From Prauserella alba (lineage in GTDB: Bacteria > Actinomycetota > Actinomycetes > Mycobacteriales > Pseudonocardiaceae), in the NCBI RefSeq assembly GCF_024171735.1, contig NZ_JAMTCH010000003.1, positions 1,786,841 through 1,850,840 on the forward strand: a DNA stretch of 64,000 nucleotides. The letters run 5' to 3'. Shown here piece by piece: positions 16,350 to 25,355 of this stretch. The position numbers and the translations under genes were made by a program. The notes beneath the pieces are model-generated. The model was given only the letters and a program-made list of their open reading frames with translations, did not search any database and was not told where the DNA came from. Position 1 is the first letter of the stretch. Every line of letters starts with the position of its first letter.

Positions 16350-17527
16350 CACTCGGCCTCCTGCAATTCCAGGAACACCCATTGCGCGTTCGGCGCCAGT
16401 CCACTCAGGAGTTTCCCGCAGTTCTGCAACACGACCGGCCCCGACGTGACGTGCTGGGTGCCCGCGTGCAGATCGCGGAAGAACCGCTGCAGTACGCCCC
16501 GCCGCAGCGCCGCGGTGGCCGCCCATTTGTAGACGGCCTGGCCCACCGCGTGCACCGACCACGTGGTGTTGTTGAGCATCAGCCGCGTCAGCGTCTCCTG
16601 CTCGGTGCTCAGCACCTCACCGGCGTCCAATGTGGCCTCGTTGCCGGCCCAGACGTCCATCGCCCACGCCCACGCCGAGCGCAGTTTCGCCTCGGCCTGC
16701 GCGTACTCCGCGTAGAACTGCCGGGTGTCCACCGACGCGTTGGGAGCACCGCTCTTCTTGGCTGCCAGCACCCGCAGCTCGTCGAGCATCCGCCTGCCGA
16801 CACCGAGCGCCCACCCGGTGTGACAGATACCGGACATGTTGGCCAGGCCCATGCGGTAGATCGCACCGCCGTGCCGGGTGTCGGTGGTCGCGATGTCGTA
16901 GACGTGGCTCGCCGGGACGAACAGGTCCTCGCACACGTAGTCGTGGCTGCTGGTCCCCCGCAGGCCCATGACGTCCCAGTTGTCGATCACCGTCACCTGT
17001 TCCTTGGGCAGCGTGAAGATGAGTGCCTCACCGGTCTCCTCGCACAGCGCGGCGGTGTGGATGTGGGTCGCCATCGATATCCCCGACGCGAAATGCCAGT
17101 GCCCGCTGATGCGGTAGCCACCGTCGGTCTTCACGGCGGTCCCCAGTTTGGTGCCCTGACCGGCGATCAGCGCATACCTGTCGTCGGTCGGGTCGGGGAA
17201 CAGTTCGGCGACCGCTTCACGGCCCAGGTACGCCGCGGTCGTCCCCGTGATCATCTGCAGCGCCATGAACGCCCACCCGGCCGAGGCGTCGGCATACGAC
17301 ACCTTCGCGATCGTGTCGATCACCTGGCGCGGGGAGAACTCGTAACCGCCGAGTTCACGGGGGATGCCGACCTTGAAGACCCCGCTCTCCCACAGCGCCT
17401 TCGCGGCCTCGTCGGTCAGCCTGCCCAGTTCCTCACCCTGGTCGGCGTTCTCCTCGAGGATCGGGGTGATGGTGTCGAGACGCTCCATGAGCGCGCCGAA
17501 GTCCTCGCTGACGTGCACGTCGTTCAT
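16349..17527 (-). CDS. Flavin-dependent monooxygenase, oxygenase component (acyl-CoA-dehydrogenase fold)
   Basis: 392 aa, HsaA/HpaH-like group D aromatic monooxygenase. Features: VGIPRELGGYEFSPRQVIDTIAKVSYADASAGWAFM, the central strand GYRISGHWHFASG, the VMGLRGTSSHDYVCEDLFVP segment, and C-terminal FRDLHAGTQHV typical of the group. It probably hydroxylates a phenolic ring with reduced flavin from the next gene. The ATG at 17527 overlaps the upstream hydrolase stop by 4 nt. In this operon a ring-cleaving dioxygenase and hydrolases flank it, consistent with hydroxylation before ring opening. Substrate undetermined. Confidence 0.85.
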   Translation of the reverse strand: MNDVHVSEDFGALMERLDTITPILEENADQGEELGRLTDEAAKALWESGVFKVGIPRELGGYEFSPRQVIDTIAKVSYADASAGWAFMALQMITGTTAAYLGREAVAELFPDPTDDRYALIAGQGTKLGTAVKTDGGYRISGHWHFASGISMATHIHTAALCEETGEALIFTLPKEQVTVIDNWDVMGLRGTSSHDYVCEDLFVPASHVYDIATTDTRHGGAIYRMGLANMSGICHTGWALGVGRRMLDELRVLAAKKSGAPNASVDTRQFYAEYAQAEAKLRSAWAWAMDVWAGNEATLDAGEVLSTEQETLTRLMLNNTTWSVHAVGQAVYKWAATAALRRGVLQRFFRDLHAGTQHVTSGPVVLQNCGKLLSGLAPNAQWVFLELQEAE

Positions 17528-18546
17528 GATGTCCGTCCTTGGGTCCGTTCCGCGGCCGGTTCGTGCGGCGCGACGGTGGTCAGAATCCAGTCGATCACCG
17601 GCTTGACGGTCTCGTCCGAGTTGGCCTCGAAGATCAGACCGTGACCGTTGCCGGTGATGCCGAAGTCGGGCAGGTACAGGCTTCGCGCGTCGGCTCCCGC
17701 GACGTTGAGGAAGTCCACGACCTGCGGCGCGAAGTCGGCGAACGCCGAGGCGCCGCCGGTCACGACCGCCACGGGCTTGCCGGCCAGTGCCGGGATGCGC
17801 CGTCCGGCGACCTCGTCCGGTGAGCCCGCCGGCGGGTCGCAGGGGATCGCTGCGCTCGTGAGGCCCCACGTGAGCGTGCCCATGCCGGGGATCTCCGCGA
17901 ACGGCGGGCCGACCGGTTCGATCGCGGCGATACCGAGGGTCCGTTCGGGACGGGCCGCCGCGGTGAGCCAGCCGACCGGCCCACCCGCCGAGTGCGTCAC
18001 GAGCACCGCCTCGCCGACGATGTCGAGGAGCCTGCCGAGCCGGTCCGCGTCGAGGCGTTGCGACTCGGCCAGGTCCGCGGGCAGCGGCCCCATCGGGCTG
18101 AGGAGCTGGTCGACCTCGCCGGAGCCGACGTCGCGTGCGAACGTCCACTGTGTCTGGTGCTCACGCATCTCGTCGGGCAGGAACAGGGCCGTGGCAGCCT
18201 CGTACGGAAACTGCGCACCCATCGGCCCGACCACGTCGGGGTGATACGGCGACCGCCCGTGTCCGCACCGGTCGACGACGTAGACCGCGAAACCCGCCTC
18301 GACGAAGCGCGTCGCCCAGCCCGGCCTGCCGTCCGGAGTGCCCGTCCAATCCGTTCCCTGCCCGCCGCCGCCGTGCACCAGCACGAGCGGAATCCGATGG
18401 GCGCCGGCAGGGGGCGCCTCCCACGAGACGAACAGCGGGGCCCGCTGCACCGTGCCGTACGCGGTCCCGACCCGCTCGCCGGGAATCCAGAACTGTCCAC
18501 GGCGGACGGTCAGTTCGTGACCGCCCGCCACATGCGGTGCCGTCAT
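17524..18546 (-). CDS. Alpha/beta hydrolase
   Basis: 340 aa. Motifs: IPLVLVHGGGGQGTDW (oxyanion), VDRCGHGRSPYH, nucleophile VTHSAGGPVGWL, and GNGHGLIFEANSDE near the C-terminus for the catalytic His. The extended N-terminus (about 60 aa before the core) is typical of a poorly characterised actinobacterial and fungal group of esterases. ATG 18546 has GAGGTGG; a 19-bp gap follows the dioxygenase. Likely acts on the ring-cleavage product or an aryl ester; evidence is positional. Confidence 0.82.
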   Translation of the reverse strand: MTAPHVAGGHELTVRRGQFWIPGERVGTAYGTVQRAPLFVSWEAPPAGAHRIPLVLVHGGGGQGTDWTGTPDGRPGWATRFVEAGFAVYVVDRCGHGRSPYHPDVVGPMGAQFPYEAATALFLPDEMREHQTQWTFARDVGSGEVDQLLSPMGPLPADLAESQRLDADRLGRLLDIVGEAVLVTHSAGGPVGWLTAAARPERTLGIAAIEPVGPPFAEIPGMGTLTWGLTSAAIPCDPPAGSPDEVAGRRIPALAGKPVAVVTGGASAFADFAPQVVDFLNVAGADARSLYLPDFGITGNGHGLIFEANSDETVKPVIDWILTTVAPHEPAAERTQGRTS

Positions 18547-18565
18547 GTCAGCCACCTCACCGCGC

Positions 18566-19519
18566 TCAGACGTCGATCGGTTCGAGCCTGCCGAGCAGTT
18601 CCTCACGCCGGTGCTCGAACTGCTCGGGCAACTGGAACCTGCTGCCCAGCTCGTGCGGCGACTCGTCACACGTCCACCCGCCGTCGGCGTGCGTGACCGC
18701 GAGTTCGAACAGGGCTCCGCAGGGCGTACGGACGTAGACGCTCTTGAAGTACTTGCGGTCCTTGAGTTCGGAGATGTCGGTGTAGCCGCGTCCTTCGATG
18801 CCGAACTTCACCGCGTCCTGGTTGTCGAGCGTGTCGAGGTTCCACGCGAAATGGTGGTAGGTACCGGCGCCGTAGCCCCAGGTTCCCTGGTCGTCGCTGC
18901 GGTTGACGGTGATCTCGAGATGGTTGCCGTGTTTGGCGTCACCGATCTGCATCCCGATCACCGAGCCCTCCTCGGCGAGTCCGTCGCGGGCGAAGAACGA
19001 CTCCCCCGCGAACTCGACCATGCGGTCCGGTGTGGCCATGTGCACGCCCACCCCGTGGATGCCGTGGATCGCGTGCTCCTGCGGCACCCCGTACCCTGCG
19101 TGGCCGACCCGCTCGTCGCCGCTGTTTCCCACGAACACGTACTCGATTCCGGACGGATGCCGGAACGCGAGCCTGCGCCTGCCGAACCGTTCGACGTTCT
19201 CGACCTCGATGTCGTGACCGGTGAGCCGGTCGTGCCAGAAGTCGAGCGAGTGGGCAGGGACCGACAGCAGCACCTCCCGCGCCTGGTTGGTGCCTCGGGT
19301 GCCGTACAAGCCGGCCTGTGCCCACGGGAACGTCGTCACCACGCTCGACGGATCACCCGCGGCGTTCGAGTAGTACAGGTGGTAGACGGGAAGCGAGCCG
19401 TCGAACAGCACGGTGCGCTTGATGAAGCGCATCCCGAGGACCTTGACGTGGAAATCGACGTCCTCCTGCGCGTCGGCCACGGAGAGCGTCACATGGTGCG
19501 ACCCTGTCACGTATGTCAT
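18566..19519 (-). CDS. VOC-family ring-cleaving dioxygenase (MhqO-like)
   Basis: 317 aa with two tandem vicinal-oxygen-chelate modules: ITGSHHVTLSVADAQEDVDFHVKVLGMR at the N-terminus, and IHGIHGVGVHMATPDRMVEF mid-protein. Metal ligands are probably the His in GSHHVT or GIHGVG, the His in TYHHFAW and a Glu in GALFELAV. This pattern matches putative hydroquinone/catechol extradiol dioxygenases of the MhqO/LinE type. ATG 19519 with GGAGGAG; an in-frame ATG 15 bp upstream is less well placed. First gene of the leftward catabolic operon, divergent from AraC regulators. Confidence 0.85.
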   Translation of the reverse strand: MTYVTGSHHVTLSVADAQEDVDFHVKVLGMRFIKRTVLFDGSLPVYHLYYSNAAGDPSSVVTTFPWAQAGLYGTRGTNQAREVLLSVPAHSLDFWHDRLTGHDIEVENVERFGRRRLAFRHPSGIEYVFVGNSGDERVGHAGYGVPQEHAIHGIHGVGVHMATPDRMVEFAGESFFARDGLAEEGSVIGMQIGDAKHGNHLEITVNRSDDQGTWGYGAGTYHHFAWNLDTLDNQDAVKFGIEGRGYTDISELKDRKYFKSVYVRTPCGALFELAVTHADGGWTCDESPHELGSRFQLPEQFEHRREELLGRLEPIDV

Positions 19520-19716
19520 CGATGGCTCCTCCACACTGAGAAATCCGCTGAGGCGAACTGTAGGAACGCCGCCTGCCGGTGTGTGACGTCAGAGCGCACG
19601 ACGTTGTCGAACCCGCGCACCGCATCCCGCCCGGAGCGCGGTGTTGGTGTGCGACGCGGCCTGCTGGGTACTGTGTCCCGAACGACGTGCAGTCGCCAGC
19701 TGTGGAGATGACAACG

Positions 19717-20703
19717 ATGTCACTTACGTCGCTCACGGAACAGTTTGCCGTGACCGGGCCGTCGCCACACCCGGTCACGTTCCCGTCGTGGAAGGACGCC
19801 GTCCGGCGCAGCGTGCTGAGCTTCGAATTCGACTGCGCCCGGCCCGACCGGTTCTCCGGCACGGTCCGGGAGCGGTACCTGCACGGGGTCAGCTTCATCG
19901 ACATGACCTCGGGTCCGCACGCGGCCTACCGCGACCGCACCATGATCAGCGAGGCCGACACCGGTTTCTACGTGCTCACCCTGCAGCTCGACGGGCGCAT
20001 CCGCATCGAGCAGGACGAGCGGGTCGCCGCCCTCGAACCAGGCCTGTTCGCGCTGTACGACTCCAGCAGGCCCGCCGCGCTCACCGTCGGTGAGGGCTAC
20101 CGCTCCACGTGTATCCGCTTCCCCAAGACGGCGATCGCACCGCACGACGCCGATCGTCTCGCCGAGCTCACCGCGCGGCCGATGGCCTGCGCCCCCGGCC
20201 TCAACGACGCCGTGTGGAGCACGATCCTGGGCGTCAACCGCAACCTCGAATCGCTCGGGGTCCACGGGCACACGACCGTGCACTCGCTGATGACCCTCGT
20301 CGGCACGATGCTGCTCAGCGAACTCGGCCGGAACGCCCGCCCGAGCAGGCCCGACGAGCAGCAGCTCGAACGTGTCCTCGGTTACATCGACGCCCACCTG
20401 TCCGACGCCGACCTCGATCCGGGCCGGATCGCGGCCGCCCACTTCCTGTCGCCGCGCTCGCTGCACGCGTTGTTCGAACAGAGCGGCACCACCGTGGCGC
20501 GGTACATCCGCAGGCGGCGCGTGGAACGCTGCCGGCTCGACCTGGCCGACCCCGCACTCGCACGGCTGCCCGCGTCGTCCGTCGGTGCCCGCTGGGGTTT
20601 CGCCGGCCCGTCACACTTCGGGCAGGTCTTCAAACGCGAGACCGGCCTCACGCCGGCCCAGTTCCGCAGACAGGCGCTGGCCGAACCGTCCGGCGCGGTA
20701 TGA
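19717..20703 (+). CDS. AraC/XylS-family regulator 1 of the aromatic island
   Basis: About 328 aa. The N-terminal half resembles the AraC-binding-like domain of NphR/FeaR regulators (LTLQLDGRIRIEQDERVAALEPGLFALYDSSRPAAL). The C-terminal double HTH has ADLDPGRIAAAHFLSPRSLHALFEQSGTTVARYIRRRR followed by WGFAGPSHFGQVFKRETGLTPAQFR. ATG at 19717 is favoured because GGAG lies 9 nt upstream; ATG 19708 overlaps that site. Divergent from the VOC dioxygenase operon with 197 bp between, so it probably activates that operon in response to a phenolic inducer. Confidence 0.88.
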   Translation: MSLTSLTEQFAVTGPSPHPVTFPSWKDAVRRSVLSFEFDCARPDRFSGTVRERYLHGVSFIDMTSGPHAAYRDRTMISEADTGFYVLTLQLDGRIRIEQDERVAALEPGLFALYDSSRPAALTVGEGYRSTCIRFPKTAIAPHDADRLAELTARPMACAPGLNDAVWSTILGVNRNLESLGVHGHTTVHSLMTLVGTMLLSELGRNARPSRPDEQQLERVLGYIDAHLSDADLDPGRIAAAHFLSPRSLHALFEQSGTTVARYIRRRRVERCRLDLADPALARLPASSVGARWGFAGPSHFGQVFKRETGLTPAQFRRQALAEPSGAV

Positions 20704-20781
20704 GCGGCCCCGTTCACCGCCACCGCGCCCCGGCCGGTGAAACGCCCGGTCCGTACCCGCACCCGTGATCGGAGGACACCC

Positions 20782-21708
20782 GTGACCGTGCACGGCCTGA
20801 CCCGCTTCCGCACCGCCGACGTCCCCGAGGGCAGCAGGCTGTCGGCGTGGGAGGCGCACAACGTGCGCTCCCTCGTCGGGCTCCGCGCCCGGCCGTTGGG
20901 CGACCGGCCGTTCACCGGGACCGAACTCAACCTCACCCTCCCCAGCCTGCGGTTCGCGAAGGTCACGGGCTCGCCGCACGTCGTCGAGCGCGGTCCCGGG
21001 CAGATCGCGACGTGCCCCGGCGACGGCGTCGTCGTGTACTTCGCGCTGGCCGGGGAGGGATCGTTCCACCACCGGGAGGGCCGCGCCGTGCTGTCGCCGG
21101 GGCAGGCACTGGTGTGTGACGCCGACCAGCCGTTCCGCCGCGGCTTCTCCCGCGGACTGACCGAGCTCGTACTCGCGGTGCCGCGCGATGTGCTGCGCGA
21201 CGCGACCGGCCGTTCGGGGCTCACGCGGCCCCGCACGATCGGCGCCGACTCGCCGCACTGCCGCGCGCTCGCCTCGCTCGTGGCGAGCGGACTGCGCGGT
21301 GACGGCGACTGGGACACGCTCGAGGCGGGGGTCGTGGACCTGCTGCCTGCGGTCGTGGGATCCGAGCCGGCCGACGGCGGCCACCTCGCCGCGGCACGGG
21401 CGTACATCACCACGCACCTGGCGGACCCGGACCTGTCCGCGAGCCGGATCGCCCGCGCCGTGGGCGTGTCGGCGCGGCAGCTGTCCCGGCTGTTCGCCGC
21501 GGCGGGAGAGAGCGTGCCCCGAGCGGTGCTGGCCGCCCGGCTCGACGCGGCACGCGCCGCTGTCACCGACCCGGCCACGCGTGGCAGCTCCCTTGCCGAA
21601 CTCGCCGCGGGCCTCGGGTTCGCCTCACCGGCCCACTTCTCCCGTAGCTACCGCGCGCGCTTCGGCACCACTCCGCTGCGTGACCGTCGCGAGGCCATCC
21701 GCGACTGA
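20782..21708 (+). CDS. AraC-family regulator 2 of the aromatic island
   Basis: 308 aa. N-terminal cupin-like sensor (CPGDGVVVYFALAGEGSFHHREGRAVLSPGQALVCDADQPF), C-terminal HTH pair (LSASRIARAVGVSARQLSRLFAAAGESVPRAVLAARL and LGFASPAHFSRSYRARFGTTP). GTG start with GGAGGACACC. It lies 78 bp after the first AraC gene and before the FAD hydroxylase, so two different AraC sensors sit in the middle of one divergent cluster. It probably controls the hydroxylase-dioxygenase pair downstream. Inducer unknown. Confidence 0.87.
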   Translation: MTVHGLTRFRTADVPEGSRLSAWEAHNVRSLVGLRARPLGDRPFTGTELNLTLPSLRFAKVTGSPHVVERGPGQIATCPGDGVVVYFALAGEGSFHHREGRAVLSPGQALVCDADQPFRRGFSRGLTELVLAVPRDVLRDATGRSGLTRPRTIGADSPHCRALASLVASGLRGDGDWDTLEAGVVDLLPAVVGSEPADGGHLAAARAYITTHLADPDLSASRIARAVGVSARQLSRLFAAAGESVPRAVLAARLDAARAAVTDPATRGSSLAELAAGLGFASPAHFSRSYRARFGTTPLRDRREAIRD

Positions 21709-21837
21709 GCCGCCGCCGGTGGTCTTGCTCGTTTCCGCCATCGACGCGACCGCCCGCCCATCCCGCCGCTGCCGTTGGCACGGTGTCCGAAACGGTCCGG
21801 CGACGAGGCCGGGCACCGACGACGGAGGCCAGCAGCC

Positions 21838-23658
21838 ATGGTGACGTTCGACGACGGGCTCGCCGAGACCACTCGGCCGACCGCGGCCGTGATCGAGACG
21901 GACGTGCTGATCGTCGGCTCGGGACCCGCGGGCGCCTCCGCAGCGCTCTTCCTCTCCACCCTCGGGGTCCGCAACACGATGATCACCAAGTACCGCTGGA
22001 CGGCGAACACGCCGCGGGCCCACATCACCAACCAGCGGACCATGGAGATCTTCCGTGACATGGGAGTCGAGGACCGCGTGCTCGCCGACGCCACGCCCCA
22101 CCGGCTGATGGGCGACACCGTGTTCTGCACGGCGATCGCCGGTGAGGAGATCGGCCGCATCCTCACCTGGGGCAACCATCCGGCGCGCCGGGCCGACTAC
22201 GAGCTGGCGTCGCCGTCGCTGCCGTGCGACATCCCGCAGACGTATCTCGAACCGATCCTGGTGCGCGCCGCCACGGTGCGCGGGACCCAGACCCGGTTCA
22301 GCACCGAGTACCTCGGGCACACCCAGGACGGCGACGGCGTGAACGTCCGGGTGCTCGACCGGTTCGCCGGCACCGAGTACACGATCCGCGCGCGATACCT
22401 GATCGGTGCCGACGGTGCCCGATCGCAGGTCGCCGCGGACGTCGGACTGCCGTACGAGGGGCGGATGGACATCGCGGGGTCGATGAACATCACGTTCAAG
22501 GCCGACCTGTCCGCGCTCTGCGGTCACCGCCCGTCGGTGCTGTACTGGGTGATCCAACCCGGAGCCGACATCGGCGGCATCGGCGCGGGGCTCGTGCGGA
22601 TGGTGCGGCCGTGGAACGAGTGGCTCGTCGTGTGGGGCTTCGACATCGACCAGGGGCCGCCGGAGGTGACCGACGAGGACGCGGCGGCCATCGTGCGCAA
22701 TCTCGTCGGCGACCCGGAACTGGACGTCGAGATCACGGGCGTCTCGCTGTGGGGCAACAACGAGCAGTACGCGACCGGCCTCCAGCACGGCCGCGTGTTC
22801 TGTGCCGGGGACGCCGTCCACAAGCACCCGCCCAGCAACGGACTCGGCTCCAACACGTCCATCCAGGACTCCTACAACCTCGCGTGGAAGATCGCCGCGG
22901 TGCTGCAGGGCCACGCCGGTGCGGGCCTGCTGGAGAGCTACACCGCGGAACGCGCACCCGTGGCCCGGCAGATCGTGGTGCGTGCCAACACGTCCGCCCG
23001 CGAGTTCGGTGCGCTGTTCTCCGCCCTGGGCCTCGACACCGCCGCCGACGCGCAGCAGTTACGGGCGCAGCTGGAGGAACGCAAGGACGACACCGCCGCG
23101 GGCGCCGCGAAACGTGCCGCGGTGCGCGAGGCCATGAAGCTGAAGAACTACGAGTTCAACGCACACGGCGTGGAGCTGGGACAGCACTACGACGCGACCG
23201 AGTCGGCGGCCGTCGTCGGCGACGGCACTCCCCGCGCCGAACCGGCACGAGACCCGGAGCTGTACTACGAACCCTCGACCCGTCCCGGAGCCCGACTGCC
23301 GCACGCCTGGGTGGGCGACAGCAACCACCGCCGATCGACCCACGACCTGGCAGGCTACGACGCGTTCACGTTGCTCACCGGCATCACGGGTGAGCCGTGG
23401 GTCGCGGCGGCGCAGAAGGCCGCGGCGGAACTCGGCGTTCCGGTCAGGCCGGTCGTGATCGGTCCCGGCCGCGAGGTGACCGACCTGTACTTCGACTGGG
23501 CCGAGCTGTGCGGCGTCGCCGAGGACGGGGCCGTCCTCGTGCGGCCGGACAAACACGTCGGCTGGCGCAGCCACGGTCTCGTCGAGGACCCTGAACGCGA
23601 ACTGGTCGGCGTGTTGCGCAGGATCCTCGACCGCACCGGCGACTCGACGACGGTGTGA
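21838..23658 (+). CDS. FAD-dependent phenol-type hydroxylase
   Basis: 606 aa class A flavoprotein monooxygenase. Rossmann FAD motif [21 protein letters not shown], the mid-protein [13 protein letters not shown] (DG motif), and [36 protein letters not shown] (GD motif); thioredoxin-like C-terminal domain about 530-600. Length and motifs match TfdB/phenol 2-monooxygenase and resorcinol hydroxylases. CGGAGG precedes ATG 21838. With hydroxyquinol 1,2-dioxygenase 64 bp downstream, the likely reaction is resorcinol (or a similar phenol) to hydroxyquinol. Maleylacetate reductase, needed next, is not in the window. Confidence 0.88.
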   Translation: MVTFDDGLAETTRPTAAVIETDVLIVGSGPAGASAALFLSTLGVRNTMITKYRWTANTPRAHITNQRTMEIFRDMGVEDRVLADATPHRLMGDTVFCTAIAGEEIGRILTWGNHPARRADYELASPSLPCDIPQTYLEPILVRAATVRGTQTRFSTEYLGHTQDGDGVNVRVLDRFAGTEYTIRARYLIGADGARSQVAADVGLPYEGRMDIAGSMNITFKADLSALCGHRPSVLYWVIQPGADIGGIGAGLVRMVRPWNEWLVVWGFDIDQGPPEVTDEDAAAIVRNLVGDPELDVEITGVSLWGNNEQYATGLQHGRVFCAGDAVHKHPPSNGLGSNTSIQDSYNLAWKIAAVLQGHAGAGLLESYTAERAPVARQIVVRANTSAREFGALFSALGLDTAADAQQLRAQLEERKDDTAAGAAKRAAVREAMKLKNYEFNAHGVELGQHYDATESAAVVGDGTPRAEPARDPELYYEPSTRPGARLPHAWVGDSNHRRSTHDLAGYDAFTLLTGITGEPWVAAAQKAAAELGVPVRPVVIGPGREVTDLYFDWAELCGVAEDGAVLVRPDKHVGWRSHGLVEDPERELVGVLRRILDRTGDSTTV

Positions 23659-23722
23659 CCCACCCGACAGGGCCGCGCGCTCTCCCGATCCGCTTCCGCG
23701 TAACCCGAGAAGGAGCCGACGC

Positions 23723-24655
23723 ATGACCACCACCGACGACTCGTCCACGGCAGCCGGCGAACCCGCGGTGTCCGAGGCGCAGCGCAGCATCGAGGAGCGG
23801 CTGACCGAGGAGGTCGTCGCCTCCTTCGCGGGTGCGAGCGACGCCCGGCTGCGTGCGGTGCTGGAGTCGTTGACCCGGCACCTGCACGCGTTCATCCGCG
23901 ACGTCCGGTTGACCGAGGACGAGTGGAACCGGGCGATCGAGTTCCTCACCGCCACGGGCCACATCACCGACGACAACCGCCAGGAGTTCATCCTGCTGTC
24001 CGATGTGCTCGGTGCGTCGATGCAGACGATCGCCGTGAACAACGAGGCCTACCGCGACGCGACCGAGGCCACCGTGTTCGGCCCGTTCTTCGTGGCTGAC
24101 GCGCCGCACGTGAGCAACGGCGGCGACATCGCAGGCGGGGCACCCGGTCAGCCGTGCTGGGTCGAAGGAACCGTGCGCGACACCGACGGATCGCCCGTGC
24201 CCGGCGCGCGCATCGAGGTGTGGGAGGCCGACGAGGACGGCTTCTACGACGTGCAGTACAGCGACGACCGCGTCGCGGGCCGCGGGCACCTGTTCGCCGA
24301 GTCGGACGGGAGCTTCCGGTTTTGGTGCCTGACGCCGACGCCGTACCCGATTCCGCACGACGGCCCGGTCGGACGACTGCTGGAGGCAGCCGGCCGGTCC
24401 CCGGTCCGCGCCGCCCACCTGCACTTCATGGTGACCGCCGAGGGCCTGCGCACGCTCGTCACGCACATCTTCGTCGACGGCGACCCCCAGCTGGCCCTCG
24501 GCGATTCGGTGTTCGGGGTGAAGGACTCGTTGGTGAAACGCTTCGACGAGCAGACCGCGGACACGCCCACACCCGACGGCCGCGACCTGGGCGGGCGCAC
24601 GTGGACGCGAGCGCGGTTCGACATCGTCCTCGCCCCGGACGACACCGCCGCGTAA
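23723..24655 (+). CDS. Hydroxyquinol 1,2-dioxygenase (intradiol)
   Basis: 310 aa Fe(III) intradiol dioxygenase. The N-terminal helical dimer domain contains [16 protein letters not shown], the hallmark of the hydroxyquinol/catechol group, followed by [10 protein letters not shown]. Iron ligands are readable as Tyr175 (GFYDVQY), Tyr208 (PTPYPIP), His232 and His234 (HLHF). It opens hydroxyquinol to 3-hydroxy-cis,cis-muconate/maleylacetate. AAGGAG precedes the ATG. Catechol 1,2-dioxygenase activity cannot be excluded, but the upstream phenol-type hydroxylase favours hydroxyquinol. Confidence 0.88.
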   Translation: MTTTDDSSTAAGEPAVSEAQRSIEERLTEEVVASFAGASDARLRAVLESLTRHLHAFIRDVRLTEDEWNRAIEFLTATGHITDDNRQEFILLSDVLGASMQTIAVNNEAYRDATEATVFGPFFVADAPHVSNGGDIAGGAPGQPCWVEGTVRDTDGSPVPGARIEVWEADEDGFYDVQYSDDRVAGRGHLFAESDGSFRFWCLTPTPYPIPHDGPVGRLLEAAGRSPVRAAHLHFMVTAEGLRTLVTHIFVDGDPQLALGDSVFGVKDSLVKRFDEQTADTPTPDGRDLGGRTWTRARFDIVLAPDDTAA

Positions 24656-24722
24656 GCCGTGCCCGGCCCGTGAGCGGCCGCCCGAGAGGGAAACCCGATC
24701 GCACCACAACCCATACACCGCA

Positions 24723-25355
24723 TCAACGGCGAAAGAGGCCGCGGCGCTGTGCTGCCGCGACGGCGGAGGTTCGAGACTCGACGCCGAGCTTGTCGTAGAT
24801 GTGGACCAGATGCGATTTGACGGTGGCTTGGCTGAGGAAAAGCCGCTTGCTTATCTCGTGGTTGGACAATCCGTCGGCGACCAGTGTGAGCACTTCGATC
24901 TCCCGGCCGGACAGTGCCGTCGCCGGAGCGCGCATCCGAGCCATGAGACGGTCAGCGATCGCGGGTGCCAACGCCGACCGTCCCTCGGCGGCCGTCCGCA
25001 CCCCGTGAGCCAGTTCCTCGGGCGGTGCGTCCTTGAGCAGATAGCCGGTCGCACCCGACTCTATGGCGGCGAGGATGTCAGCGTCGGTGTCGTATGTCGT
25101 GAGCACCAGCACTCGCGGCGCCCCCGGCCGGTCGACGATCGCGGCCGTCGCCTCCGATCCGTGCATCCCGGCACCGAACTGCAGGTCCATGAGCACCACA
25201 TCGGCCGGAGTCGCAGCGGCGAGCCGCACCGCTTCCTCCGCCGAGGCCGCTTCCGCCACGACCCGGAAGTCGGGTTCGGTGTCGAGTACCGCACGAAGAC
25301 CCGTACGCACCACGGGATGGTCGTCGGCGACTATCAGTCGTATCCGGTCACTCAT
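24723..25355 (-). CDS. NarL/LuxR-type response regulator
   Basis: 210 aa. Receiver domain starts IRLIVADDHPVVRTGLR, with acceptor Asp in DVVLMDLQFG and Lys in GYLLKDAPPEEL. The output is a LuxR HTH: LSGREIEVLTLVADGLSNHEISKRLFLSQATVKSHLVHIYDKLGV. The ATG lies inside the kinase gene (8-bp overlap), so the pair is co-translated. It is divergent from an MacB-like ABC transporter 1.4 kb away, which it may control, as with many DesK/NarL-type pairs adjoining ABC exporters. Confidence 0.9.
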   Translation of the reverse strand: MSDRIRLIVADDHPVVRTGLRAVLDTEPDFRVVAEAASAEEAVRLAAATPADVVLMDLQFGAGMHGSEATAAIVDRPGAPRVLVLTTYDTDADILAAIESGATGYLLKDAPPEELAHGVRTAAEGRSALAPAIADRLMARMRAPATALSGREIEVLTLVADGLSNHEISKRLFLSQATVKSHLVHIYDKLGVESRTSAVAAAQRRGLFRR

